A stretch of DNA of 64,000 nucleotides from Phoenix dactylifera (lineage: Eukaryota; Streptophyta; Magnoliopsida; Arecales; Arecaceae): assembly GCF_009389715.1 (NCBI RefSeq), contig NC_052395.1, positions 2,170,001-2,234,000 on the forward strand. The letters are read 5' to 3'. The position numbers were made by a program, and so were the translations under genes. This document shows positions 1 to 10,644 of this stretch, in pieces (positions within the stretch are counted from its first letter, which is position 1; every line of letters starts with the position of its first letter). The notes under the pieces are model-generated. The model was not told the DNA's origin. It did not search any database and was given only the letters and a program-made list of their open reading frames with translations.

Positions 1-622
1 GATCACTCCTCTTCTATCAAGGTCGATAGATTCCATGTAAGTGCATACCCTACTCCTACAGTGAACTTACTGCAGCCAATCTACACTACAAGGACCCATA
101 TGGCTAGAGACCATGTATACGTGTAGTCAAACTACAATAACCTCACTGTGAGTAGCCGAAGCACCGCAGGTCAAAGGACCAGTCATACTACTGCAACATC
201 AAGCAAGTCACTGACGAGTGGATAGACATCCAAGTGACTTTTTGTCTTGGTCACGCTCAGTACCCTTGTTCTCTAACAAGCACCTGCACTATCACTTCAG
301 TGTCCCTACACTGTGGACTCGAGTCTCGTCCATCCATAAGGAAAGCGATCTGTGCACTGATCGGATCGATCACCGTCCTCGTGATGATCCATTGATCATG
401 AGCATTTAGAAATTAATCACCAATGATACATGGCTCAAATTCTCAACTCTTGAGAATATGTACTATCATCTTATTAATTTCTTGGACGATTCATAGACAC
501 ATAAACAATATGAATGAAAAGATGCCCATTTATTATTCGATAATAATAAAGTCAAGTACAAATTTATGTCCTAGAATTAATAATGTGTCCGCCAGATTGG
601 CTTCTAGGGCATACATCTAACA
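1..622 (-). repeat. 3' LTR of the copia element (partial)
   Basis: Bases 1-622 match 7870-8491 one for one, with six differences (near 11, 53, 241, 359, 473 and 604). The inner edge is the dinucleotide CA at 621-622 (TG on the element strand). About 1.7 kb of this LTR lies left of the window. Confidence 0.95.
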
Positions 623-633
623 ATCTTCCACTT
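623..633 (-). other. Polypurine tract of the copia element
   Basis: On the minus strand AAGTGGAAGAT lies directly before the 3' LTR start TGTTAGATG. The purine run at this place is the usual primer for plus-strand DNA synthesis in copia elements. Confidence 0.75.
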
Positions 634-636
634 GCA

Positions 637-2115
637 CTAAAGCCAATCAGACATATATCTAAGTCCCATCTTCTCAAGGTGGGCTTCTGTCTTCTGCTGA
701 TTTAACTGCTTAGTGAGCGGGTCTGCCACGTTGTCCGCGGAGTCTACTCTCTGCACCTCGACATATTTCTTCTCGAGGTATTCGCGTATGAGGTAAAAGC
801 GCCGCTCTATGTGCTTGGACTTCTGATGAGACCTTGGCTCCTTAGCAAGAGCTATGGCGCCATTATTATCGCAGTAGAGTGTGATGGCATCCGATGGCAT
901 TACATCTAGCTCTGCAATGAATTTGTTGAACCAGAAGGCTTCCTTTGCAGCTTCAGAGGCGGCGATATACTCAGCTTCCATGGTAGAATCAGCAATGATC
1001 AGTTGTTTGGAACTCTTCCAATTTACCGTACCACCATTGCACAAGAATATATATCCAGATGTAGACTTTCTATCATCAATATCAGTCATAAAGTCTGAAT
1101 CTGTGTATCCTTCTACCTTTAACTCCGATGCTCCTCCAAAGACCAAGAACAAATCTTTAGTTCTTCTTAAGTACTTAAGAATGTTCTTCACAGCTGTCCA
1201 GTGCTCTTCACCTGGATTTGACTGATATCTGCTAGTGACACTCACAGCAAGGGCTATATCAGGTCGTGTACACAGCATGGCATACATGAGGCTTCCTATT
1301 GCAGAAGCATAAGGAATCCTGCTCATGCGTTGAATCTCTTCAGATGTGTTGGGGCACATCTTTTTGGAGAGATGAATCCCATGCCTAAGGGGTAATAGAC
1401 CCCTCTTGGAGTTTTCCATACTGAACCTCTTCAGTACCTCCTCTATGTACATCTTTTGTGATAGGCCAAGCATCCTTTTAGATCTATCTCTATAGACCTT
1501 TATCCCCAAAATGTAGGATGCTTCTCCAAGGTCTTTCATGGAGAACTCTTTTGATAACCAGACCTTGACCGAGGTTAGCATAGGAATATCATTTCCTATC
1601 AGGAGGATGTCATCCACGTACAGTACGAGGAACACGACAGCACTCCCACTAACCTTCTTGTAAACACACGGTTCCTCTTCGTTCTTGATGAACTCAAACG
1701 ATTTGATCGCATCATTAAAACGAGTGTTCCAACTCCGAGATGCTTGCTTTAGTCCATAGATGGACCTTTGCAGCTTGCAGACCTTGTGATCACCATCACT
1801 GGAAGTGAAACCCAAAGGCTGCTCCATATAGATATCTTCATCAAGATATCCATTCAGAAAAGCAGTTTTCACATCCATCTGCCATATTTCATAATCATGA
1901 AATGCTGCAATGGCAAGCAATGTTCGAATGGATTTCAGCATGGCTACAGGTGAAAAGGTCTCCTGATAGTCAATGCCTTCGCGCTGACTATACCCTTTCG
2001 CTACTAGCCTTGCCTTATAGGTCTCTACCTTTCCATCCGAACCTATCTTCCTTTTATAGATCCATTTGCATCCAATAAGTACTATACCTTCTGGTGGATC
2101 TACTAAGGTCCAGAC
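637..2115 (-). pseudogene. pol: Copia polyprotein, RT-RNase H part (after the in-frame stop)
   Basis: This is the C-terminal third of the polyprotein, in the same frame as the upstream ORF but cut off from it by TAA at 2116-2118. The first AUG is at 1941, yet clear RT coding (CKWIYKRK, then KARLVAKGYSQ) runs up to the stop codon, so the AUG is not a real start. The RT catalytic motif YVDD is encoded at 1609-1620. RNase H motifs follow: DRKSTSGYIF, the TMEAEY block, and KHIERRFYLIRE near the end, with the terminal DPLTKQL. No frameshift is visible. As it stands this part can be made only by stop readthrough or supplied by another element. Confidence 0.9.
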
Positions 2116-4605
2116 TTAGTTGGAATATATGGAGTCTATCTCTGACTTCATGGCTTCCAGCCATTTCTCGGAATCGATATCTGATATCGCCTCGTTGTAG
2201 GTCTTGGGATCCTGTACATGTTCCCTATCTCCCATGAGGAACATTTTCTCGGTGTCCTCTACTAGTATACCTAAGTATCTATCGGGAGGATGGGAGACCC
2301 TACTAGATCTACGAGGTGGAGGAGGTACTACGTATACTGGCTCTGTATGAATAGGTTCTATAGGATCCATGACTCGTTGCTTTTCAGAGACTCTCTCTTC
2401 AAGCTCAATTTTTCTCCCACTGCCTCTATCAAGGATAAACTGTTTTTCCAGAAAGACGGCATGTCGGCTCACAAATACATTGTGATCCTCTGAGATGTAA
2501 AAATTGTATCCTAATGACTCTTTAGGATATCCAATGAAACGAGCACTTATGGTCCTAGGCTCTAACTTGTCCGCCTGTAGTCGCTTGACGTGGGCCGGAC
2601 ATCTCCAAATCTTGAGATGACCAAGACTCGGCTTCTTACCATGCCATATCTCATACGGTGTGGTAGGAACGGATTTAGAGGGAACTCTATTCAATAAATA
2701 AATTGCGGATAATAAGGCATCTCCCCAAAGAAACATAGGTAGATCAGTGAAGCTCATCATGGATCGGACCATATCCAATAGAGTCCGATTCCTCCTTTCT
2801 GACACCCCATTGAGTTGAGGTGTACCCGGAGGTGTCCATTGTGAGACTATGCCATTTTCCTTGAGATAGTCCCGGAATTCCCCACTAAGGTATTCTCCTC
2901 CTCCATCTGATCGAAGAACCTTAAGGATTTTTCCATTCTGTATTTCTACTTCATTTCTGAATTCTTTGAACTTTTCAAAAGACTCAGATTTGTATCTCAT
3001 AAGATATACATACCCATATCGTGAATAGTCATCGGTAAAGGTTATGAAGTATGAATAATGACCCCTGGCTAGCACATCGAATGGGCCACACACATCAGTG
3101 TGTACCAGGGTAAGTATTACAGTGGTCCTCTCCCCATGTCCTACAAAGGGTAATCTAGCCATTTTTCCTTGAAGACAGGACTCACAAACTGGATATGACT
3201 CGAAAGTCAATGGGCCAAGAAGCCTATCTTTCTCCATTTTGTTCATTCTGTCCTCTCCAATATGGCCAAGCCTGAGGTGCCACAAATACTTCTGGTTTAT
3301 CTCATCTCTGGATCTTTTAGATCCTATGGCACTCACTACTTGCTCAGACACATTCACAGACACATCAATATGCAAGTGATAGAGACTGTCAATCATGAAA
3401 CCACGTGCAACTAATTTATTTCTAAAATAAATAGAACAGCAGTCTTTGTCAAAGGTCAAAACATGACCATCCTGTGCTAAACACGAAACAGAAATCAAAT
3501 TTCTGCTAGCAGCAGGGACATAATAACAGTCTCTAAGCAATAAACTAAATCCAGACGGTAATCGCAGAGGGTAGGTGCCTACAGCCACAGCAGCAACTCT
3601 TGCCCCGTTGCCAACCCGAAGGGTCACTGCACCTTCTGCCAGCCTCCTACTTTCCTTTAGATCCTGCATAGTAGTGCACAAATGAGCACTAGAACCAGAA
3701 TCTATAACCCAACTAGAAGTAGAAGAAATCGTTAGATTAGTTTCAATTACGAGCAAATCTAACATACCTTCAGAAGGTGTGTCTGCCTTTTTGTTCTTCA
3801 GGCTCTCGAGGTATGAAGGGCAGTTCCTTTTCCAGTGGCCGTCGACGTTGCAGTGGAAACATTTTTCCTTGTCATTAGCCCTTTTCTTGTGAACTTCCTT
3901 CTTAGGCTTCTTGTCTTTCTTTTGCTTCTTAGCAGGCTTCTTTTTCTTCCAAGTAGACTTTCTCTTGGAACCAGAAGTCAGCTCAGCAGTCAGAACAGAG
4001 CCCCTTGAACCTTTCAAGGCCCCTTCAGCAGTTACCAACATATTCAACAATTCGGTCTTTGTGCATTCAATTTTATTCATATGGTAGTTTACTATAAACT
4101 GACCAAATGAATTAGGAAGGGATTGCAGGATCAGATCTATCTGCAGTTCCTTATGCATGGACATACCGAGCTTCTCAAGTTCCTCGAGGTCCTTGATCAT
4201 AGTCAAACAGTGATCGTGGACAGACTGCCCCTCACGCATCTTTGCCTTGAAGAGCCTCTTGGACACTTCAAAGCGTGCAGTGCGGCTCTGCTCACCATAC
4301 AACTCTTGCAGATGAGCCAGTATTTCCCTAGCAGTCTTTATGTTCTCATGCTGGCATTGAAGTTCGTTAGTCATGGATGCCATGATGTAGCACTTGACCC
4401 TAATGTCGTCATCAGTCCACTTCTGATGCGTCTCACGCTGATCATCAGTAGGACGTGCTGGTAGCCTAGGGATATCATTCTCGAGCACATACCCTATTTT
4501 CTCACAATTCAGAATAATTTTCAGGTTCCTAAGCCAGTCTTTATAGTTGGTTCCGGTCAGTCTGTTGGTCTCAAGGATTCGGGTCAAAGGGTTTGAAGCT
4601 GACAT
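2116..4605 (-). CDS. gag-pol: Copia Gag-protease-integrase ORF (829 aa, ends at a premature stop)
   Basis: The start is AUG at 4605 after a 1.5-kb leader. Domains in order are: a Gag with [14 protein letters not shown] (about residues 19-32); a lysine-rich stretch; a CCHC knuckle, [14 protein letters not shown] (about 247-260); the aspartic protease core DSGSSAHL (about 300); the integrase zinc region with [10 protein letters not shown] and CESCLQGK (about 440-480); and the integrase core with [11 protein letters not shown] and [11 protein letters not shown] carrying the D-D-E triad (about 505-605). A hinge with proline-rich and [13 protein letters not shown] text precedes RT. Intact relatives continue directly into RT. 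Here the frame ends at TAA (2116-2118) where a CAA glutamine codon is the likely ancestor. Gag, protease and integrase look intact. Confidence 0.93.
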   Translation of the reverse strand: MSASNPLTRILETNRLTGTNYKDWLRNLKIILNCEKIGYVLENDIPRLPARPTDDQRETHQKWTDDDIRVKCYIMASMTNELQCQHENIKTAREILAHLQELYGEQSRTARFEVSKRLFKAKMREGQSVHDHCLTMIKDLEELEKLGMSMHKELQIDLILQSLPNSFGQFIVNYHMNKIECTKTELLNMLVTAEGALKGSRGSVLTAELTSGSKRKSTWKKKKPAKKQKKDKKPKKEVHKKRANDKEKCFHCNVDGHWKRNCPSYLESLKNKKADTPSEGMLDLLVIETNLTISSTSSWVIDSGSSAHLCTTMQDLKESRRLAEGAVTLRVGNGARVAAVAVGTYPLRLPSGFSLLLRDCYYVPAASRNLISVSCLAQDGHVLTFDKDCCSIYFRNKLVARGFMIDSLYHLHIDVSVNVSEQVVSAIGSKRSRDEINQKYLWHLRLGHIGEDRMNKMEKDRLLGPLTFESYPVCESCLQGKMARLPFVGHGERTTVILTLVHTDVCGPFDVLARGHYSYFITFTDDYSRYGYVYLMRYKSESFEKFKEFRNEVEIQNGKILKVLRSDGGGEYLSGEFRDYLKENGIVSQWTPPGTPQLNGVSERRNRTLLDMVRSMMSFTDLPMFLWGDALLSAIYLLNRVPSKSVPTTPYEIWHGKKPSLGHLKIWRCPAHVKRLQADKLEPRTISARFIGYPKESLGYNFYISEDHNVFVSRHAVFLEKQFILDRGSGRKIELEERVSEKQRVMDPIEPIHTEPVYVVPPPPRRSSRVSHPPDRYLGILVEDTEKMFLMGDREHVQDPKTYNEAISDIDSEKWLEAMKSEIDSIYSN

Positions 4606-6144
4606 TGTGATTTGTAGAGAGTAAAGATTCTAGTTAGACTTTGTACTTGAACTTAATTTGTTCTAGGGACTTTTAAAATAAATATGCTCCCACTATTTTC
4701 TCGAATCTCTCATACTCCCCTGATGGAGAAACGAAAACCCTACGCGACTAGGATTTCTAGTGGGTACTGCGGTCTCACCGATTTACATGCCGCCTCACCT
4801 AACAGTTATTGGTGACATATAAATGGATGAGTGTACAACTCTTGTACAATGCTTCTCAAGCATATTGCAGTGTTACTTGGTCTCTAAGTGATGAAGACCT
4901 CACCTAACAGTTATTGGTCCCATTACTTAGTTAAGTCAGACCCACCGTATAACCGCGGAAATAAAGTCGTCATTGGGTCCTCACCTAACAGTTATTGGTG
5001 CCCAACCCCACCTTTACCCCACAACATCTCATGTCTAATAGAGAGGTCCAATCCCCCGATGCAACTTGCCCACTGTGTCCAGCCGAGACAAATCAACACC
5101 GAAAAGACCTTAGCAGCTCTACTATGGTGGAAGACCTATGGACTTAATATTGCATAATCAAGTCTTAGTGTTTGCAACTAGAGTTCTTCATAAGAGGTAA
5201 TCGAACAATTGGCCAGGTAAGCAGGTGGGAGGCTCCCCTTACTCAGAGAGTAAGGTCCTAATTAAGTAACCACCTTATAGGCTTGCCTAGACACCAATTA
5301 GATCAATTAATCTAATATGACTAACTCATGTTGGTTCACCCTCGACTGATTAGGGAGGTTTCGATTTAGGTCTCACTCGATCGCGTATTCACATCTCATG
5401 CAAATATAAGTCTACCCGCATAATCATAAGCATTAAACATCCAGGCATTTATCAAAAATAAAATTAAATGGTGATGATCATGGATCCAGGATGGGGTTAT
5501 TTTACAAGCACATGCACGTCAATTGGTTTGATCGTCTTCAACTCTTGACTCGATCTTGATCCTCTAGGTTCAATCGTGATCAACTCCTTGATCCATCTTC
5601 AATCAACCCTTGATCTCGATCCACGCATGTTGAGCTTGTTGATGTACATATCGATCAACCATCGACGTGCAACACACATCACAGATTACATCCCAGATTG
5701 CTTTAAAAATTAAATAAAAATAAAAATAAAATTACAACCCTTTTCATTGAGACACGTAGGTCTCTAATACATGAATTTAAGATGCACGCAGGCATCTGAA
5801 AATTAAAATTATATGCATCACAGAACATCGCAGAACATTTCAGCACATTCAAAGGGTCCATCCATGATCATCACCATACGCATCACATGCATAAAAAATT
5901 ATTTTCAGATCTGTAATTTAACTGATTATATCATCTCATGACTTGCTGATCATGCATGATTTGATTCTAAACATTTGTAATCACATTATTAATGCATTAG
6001 AATCATTAATCTAAGCATCCATTAATTAGTATGCAGAAAAAACAGCAAGCTGAAAATTCTGCATACTTAATTTTCAGCAAGCATAATTCCTTAAATTTCA
6101 GATCTAAAATGCCTTGAAAAATTTAATTCTAATCTTAATCTACA
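4606..6144 (-). other. Copia 5' leader (untranslated, primer site to Gag AUG)
   Basis: About 1.5 kb without a convincing ORF between the primer site and the Gag start. It holds three direct repeats at 4793-4999 (listed separately). Long leaders with packaging and dimerisation signals are normal for this clade. No structure was computed. Confidence 0.7.
4793..4999 (-). repeat. Three identical 21-bp direct repeats in the copia leader
   Basis: The 21-bp unit, which begins CCTCACCTAACAG and ends TTATTGGT, occurs at 4793-4813, 4898-4918 and 4979-4999. Start-to-start spacing is 105 and 81 bp. The copies are identical while the sequence between them is not. Confidence 0.9.
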
Positions 6145-6164
6145 TAACCATGGCTCTGATACCA
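6145..6164 (-). other. Primer binding site, tRNA-iMet type
   Basis: The minus strand reads TGGTATCAGAGCCATGGTTA, one base inside the 5' LTR. It is complementary to the 3' end of initiator tRNA-Met, the standard primer of plant copia elements. Confidence 0.95.
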
Positions 6165-6165
6165 C

Positions 6166-8491
6166 TGTTAGGATCCCACATATGCCATGAAAATTCAAAA
6201 TAATTTTCATGTTGCAGCGGAAAAACTATGCGGGATCCGTTCATCGCATGAACGTGTTTTAAAACCTTTCGTTTGTAGATAGATTAGAAATAAATTATTT
6301 TAAACCATTTTAAAATCATTAAGAAGATCAGATCTTCATCTTGTGCGGGTAGATGGTCTCCGCAAATCTGATTTACGTGGTATTTGATCAAGGCTCAGTG
6401 GAAGCCGCACACGCGTCCGGCCTCTACAGGTATCCACACGAAGTACTGACTCGATCGAAGCCTTTGGATCTCACCGGGGTGCTAGCTCCCTTGCAGAGAT
6501 GACTATGGATGGCTGAAGTCCTCTCCTTTGAATCAACCTTTGATTGGCTTGATAGGAAGAAGAAGAAGGATGGATTTAGGAAGAAGAAAATAAGACCCGC
6601 AGCCTTTCTCTTTTTCTTCCTTTTGGAACCAAGATGAAGAAGGAAGAGGGCGTCCTAAGCTTTTCTTTTTCTTCTCTTGATTGTGGCTCAAAGGAGGAAG
6701 ATGGAGGAGGTTGCTCACGGCTGGAATGAGGAGAAAAAACCCCTTTTTTTCGAAATTCCATGCTCCCTTTTAATTAGTTAAGAGATAAGGATGAGTTCCT
6801 ATTTTTTAGGAACTCATCTTTATCTCTTCTTTTTGGCTAACAAGGAGGGGTGTGCGCCCCTCCTCTTTCTCCCACGCACACCCCAAGGGGAGGGGCGTGG
6901 GCCCCTCCCTCAAGTTCATTTAAATCTGCTATTTAAATAAATTAAAGGGGGTTTTAATTTGGGTCCATTGTTTGAGTCCAATCCTAGTCAAAATAGGATT
7001 TTTGTGAACCCATTTCAATTTCCTCCAATTCCTAATCCAATTAGAATTTAATTGAGCCATGACTCTATTGAACTCTTCAATCCTAATCCAATTAGGAGTC
7101 ATAAAATTAATTAAATTAAAATTAAAATTAATTAGGACTTAAGAAAATCCTAATCTAATCAGGACTTGTTCAATTTTCAGCCCTAAGACAATTTGGACTT
7201 TAGAAATCCTATTCCAAATAGGATTCTAATTTAATTTGAAATCCTAATCCAATTAGGACTCCATGATTCCCACTCCAAGTAGGACTCATGATCAAGTCCA
7301 ATTAATTAAATCCAATTAATTAAATTAAATTGCAATTCGATTGCAATTGTTCCTTCTTCTAGCCACTAACTCTTAGCGGGTTTTCATTTATCAATCTAAT
7401 TGATTATTTGTGATTCCTAATCACATTCAACCATTGGATCGGTCAATACCTCTAATGTGTGTGACCCCATAGGTTCCATTCTGACTGGTAGTGAGATATA
7501 TTATGATCTCTATCACAATATCATTGAAAACTCCTTTCAATGGGTTGAAACAATTCCAACTCAACTCACCAGGGATTATTGACCATCGAGATGATCCCTG
7601 TGAGTCTCACCATCCACCAGTGACACCTAGCAGTATGTAGTGGCCACCCAGCAGAATAGAATGATGAACCTCTAGGTGCAGCAATCGTATGATACAGTCC
7701 TTCTATCGTGGATCCCTACAGACCGGAGGTCATGGATAACTCGTCAAACCCCGTCGTCTGTCATATGTCTAGATTTATTTGACTTGAGTTCGATAGTGAA
7801 AAACTCTTTCTCCACTTTATATTACTGCCCTGGCCAAGGTCTTAGAACTCAGTCTAATAAATCACATAGGATCACTCCTTTTCTATCAAGGTCGATAGAT
7901 TCCATGTAAGTGCATACCCTATTCCTACAGTGAACTTACTGCAGCCAATCTACACTACAAGGACCCATATGGCTAGAGACCATGTATACGTGTAGTCAAA
8001 CTACAATAACCTCACTGTGAGTAGCCGAAGCACCGCAGGTCAAAGGACCAGTCATACTACTGCAACATCAAGCAAGTCACTGACGAGTGGATAGACATCC
8101 AAGTGACTTCTTGTCTTGGTCACGCTCAGTACCCTTGTTCTCTAACAAGCACCTGCACTATCACTTCAGTGTCCCTACACTGTGGACTCGAGTCTCGTCC
8201 ATCCATAAGGAAAGCGATCTGTGCACTAATCGGATCGATCACCGTCCTCGTGATGATCCATTGATCATGAGCATTTAGAAATTAATCACCAATGATACAT
8301 GGCTCAAATTCTCAACTCTTGAGAATATGTACCATCATCTTATTAATTTCTTGGACGATTCATAGACACATAAACAATATGAATGAAAAGATGCCCATTT
8401 ATTATTCGATAATAATAAAGTCAAGTACAAATTTATGTCCTAGAATTAATAATGTGTCCGCCAGATTGGCTTTTAGGGCATACATCTAACA
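6166..8491 (-). repeat. 5' LTR of the copia element (2326 bp)
   Basis: Bounded by TGTTAGGATC at 6166 and CTAACA ending at 8491 (plus strand), next to the primer site. The minus strand has a possible TATA motif (TAATATAAAG) at about 7816-7825, just downstream of a CCTTGGCCAGGG block that also occurs in the solo LTR at 46736. Small ORFs inside it are not conserved coding. Confidence 0.93.
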
Positions 8492-9123
8492 CCTGGTTGC
8501 CCAACTATTGAAATAAAAATAGGAGAGACGATCATCCAAAGAGCTCTATTAGATTTAGGAGCCAGTGTAAATCTACTTCCCTACTATATGTACCAAAAGT
8601 TAGATTTGGAGGAATTAAAGCCTACAAATATTACCCTTTTCTTAGCAGATAGGACAGTGAAGTACCCCAAGGGGATTGTAGAGAATGTAATAGTGAAAGT
8701 AAATGAGTTTTACTATCCTGTGGACTTCGTTATCCTTGAGACCGAACCTGTAATACATCCAGACAATCACACACCTATAATTTTAGGTAGACCCTTCTTA
8801 GCCACAGCAAATGCTGTGATCAATTGTCGGAATGGGATGCTGAAGTTATCTTTTGGCAATATGAAAGTCGAACTTAATGTCTTTAATATAAGTAAACAAC
8901 CACCAGACGACAAAGAAATCAATGAAGTTGACATGATTGAAAGTCTGGTTCAGGAGACTTTCTTACAAACTTATAATAAGGACCCTTTAGAAGCTTACCT
9001 TGCCCATTCTCAGGAAGTGGTCGAGCATGCACCCCCTAGTTCTGTTCCTCTTATAAGCATAGATCGTCACCAGCCAACTGTTCTTCCTTGGACTCTTCCA
9101 AAACCATTCTTAGATAATGGTTG
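8492..9123 (+). CDS. Gypsy Gag-Pol fragment: retroviral-type aspartic protease (3' end of ORF)
   Basis: The reading frame is open from the first base after the copia LTR (PGCPTIEIKIGE) and ends with TGA at 9121-9123, giving 210 residues. The first AUG (8588) is internal and is not a start. The protease flap and active site are seen in ALLDLGASVNLLPY, then LADRTVKYPKGIVENV and PIILGRPFLATANAVI, the usual order of an Athila-type protease. A 90-residue acidic tail follows. No RT follows the stop. The N-terminal Gag lies left of the window or was displaced by the copia insertion. The frame is intact, which suggests the gypsy copy is not old. Confidence 0.85.
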
Positions 9124-10630
9124 AAAAAATGGGGATTTACATTTTGTCTGGCTGAAGACATAAAACTTAGCGCTCTTGGGAGGCAACCCAACATGTAAAT
9201 ATTTTCAAAAAAAAAAAAAATTTGCAGGTTTGTGATTTTTGCCCCTATTGTCACTTTACCTACCCATATCAGGTAACTTCTCCTCTATCCTATTACTGCT
9301 TTAAATTTTCTTTAACATTGAGGACAATGTTAGATTTAGGTTTGGGGGTATTTTTACGCATTTTATAAAAAAAAAAAGTTTTTAGTTAAAATTTTTGAAA
9401 AAAAAAATCATCATATTTTTACGCATTTTATAAAAAAAAAGTTTTTAGTTAAAATTTTTGAAAAAAAAAAATCATCAATAAAAAATATACAACACACAAG
9501 GTATATAAAATCTAAGAGCCCAATGACTAGTTGGAAGTAGTGCAAAGTGAGTTCTTTTTATTAAGTTCCTTTTAGTGAGTTGTAAACTAATTAGTGCTTT
9601 GAATTTCACAACACATCTGGCCTGCATTTTCTAAGGTATAGGTTCGACATTGTGTTGAGAATATGGTAGCAACCTCGAATCCTGATGAACCATCTTTTTC
9701 TGATCCAAAAAAAAAAAATGGTGGATTTAGTCAGGTACATCGAAAAGGGCTACCTATTGTCAAAGGTCAGCGGGCTTGTGATGAGGAACCCGAGCATAGG
9801 TCCGTAGGGGAGTCTTGATGCCCGACACCTCATGCCAACTGGTATGAGAATTGTCGACTAATTGCTCGCTACATGGAGGAATCATCACAGGAGTAAAAGT
9901 GCACAATATATACACTATCATTTCTCTTTAATGAAAAAAAACAAAAACAAAAACAAAAAACAAAAAAAAAATGATGAAAAAAAAATGTATATTGACCTTA
10001 AGAAAGACAATAGTGTGAAAGCCGTCGTTGTAAAAATTCGAGTAAACTGGAATATTACAGATAAAACCCATGAGGTATTAAAGTAAACATCCACAGCTCT
10101 CGAAATCCTGCAGATAAGATGATTTTGAATCAGCAAATAGGTCTTTTCCGACCAATTCTTGGAAACTACTAATATTAGCGATATTTTGGAGATCCGAAAC
10201 CTTAGCTGGTGCATGGTCCAAACTTCACTGAGCACTCAAGTATAAATAAGTTTTACAACTCCCTAACGGAAAACTTAATGACTTCAACTTAAATTGCATA
10301 CTAACCTAGAAATTGGGCTACTTAGTAATTAAAACCTTGTGTGCTTTTTATCAGTTATGTACTTGAAATTAGACTTTCATTTCATAAAACAAATTTTATT
10401 TTGGGATTGAAGTTTGTGGGTAACTTCACTGCAAACCCTCACGAGACAACACTCGTCCACTAGGGTAACCTAGGGGTTTAACGGCTTGTTGCACGTGCTA
10501 AGTGCAATCGTAATGCTCTACGAAAGTGAGTATTTATCTTAGCTCATGTATATTTATATATATATAATAAATAAAACTTTTGCACTCCCATTTTATCATT
10601 GTCGCACTAAATTGCTAGAGACTAGCAATA
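9124..10630 (+). other. Non-coding internal region of the gypsy element
   Basis: A/T-rich sequence with several A runs and no credible ORF. It starts with the conserved-looking block around 9165-9195 (GCTCTTGGGAGGCAACCC) and has a first G-rich purine tract near 9330-9350 (AGGTTTGGGGGTA) before the tandem repeat. RT/RH/IN coding is absent. Confidence 0.75.
9349..9477 (+). repeat. Tandem duplication of a 64/65-bp unit
   Basis: Copy 1 is 9349-9413 and copy 2 is 9414-9477. Each begins TATTTTTACGCATTTTATAA and ends ATCATCA. The copies differ only in the lengths of their A runs. Confidence 0.92.
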
Positions 10631-10644
10631 AGCTGGTTGAGGGG
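10631..10644 (+). other. Polypurine tract of the gypsy element
   Basis: AGCTGGTTGAGGGG lies directly before the LTR start TGTGATGAGAGC, the usual place for the plus-strand primer. Confidence 0.7.

Larger units (their letters stand above)
1..8491 (-). mobile_element. Ty1/copia LTR retrotransposon (Angela/Tork-like), nearly intact, left end cut by window
   Basis: Copy-and-paste retrotransposon read on the minus strand. Order in its own direction: 5' LTR (8491 to 6166), tRNA-iMet primer site, long leader, Gag-protease-integrase-RT-RNase H polyprotein (4605 to 637), polypurine tract, 3' LTR (622 to beyond base 1). Integrase before RT is the copia order. The two LTRs align without gaps over the 622 bp visible and differ at six sites, all transitions, so the insertion is recent. 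LTR ends are TGTTAG and CTAACA. It interrupts a gypsy element at 8491/8492. The target duplication cannot be checked because the other end lies outside the window. The Angela/Tork placement rests on the long LTR and the integrase/RT wording and is an inference. Confidence 0.95.

Noticed and set aside
218-620. Short ORFs in the left LTR, repeated at 8087-8489
   Set aside because: They are identical only because the LTRs are copies. No motif, and the frames run opposite to the element.
4793-4999. CRISPR-like array
   Set aside because: Only three repeats with unequal spacing in a eukaryotic retrotransposon leader.
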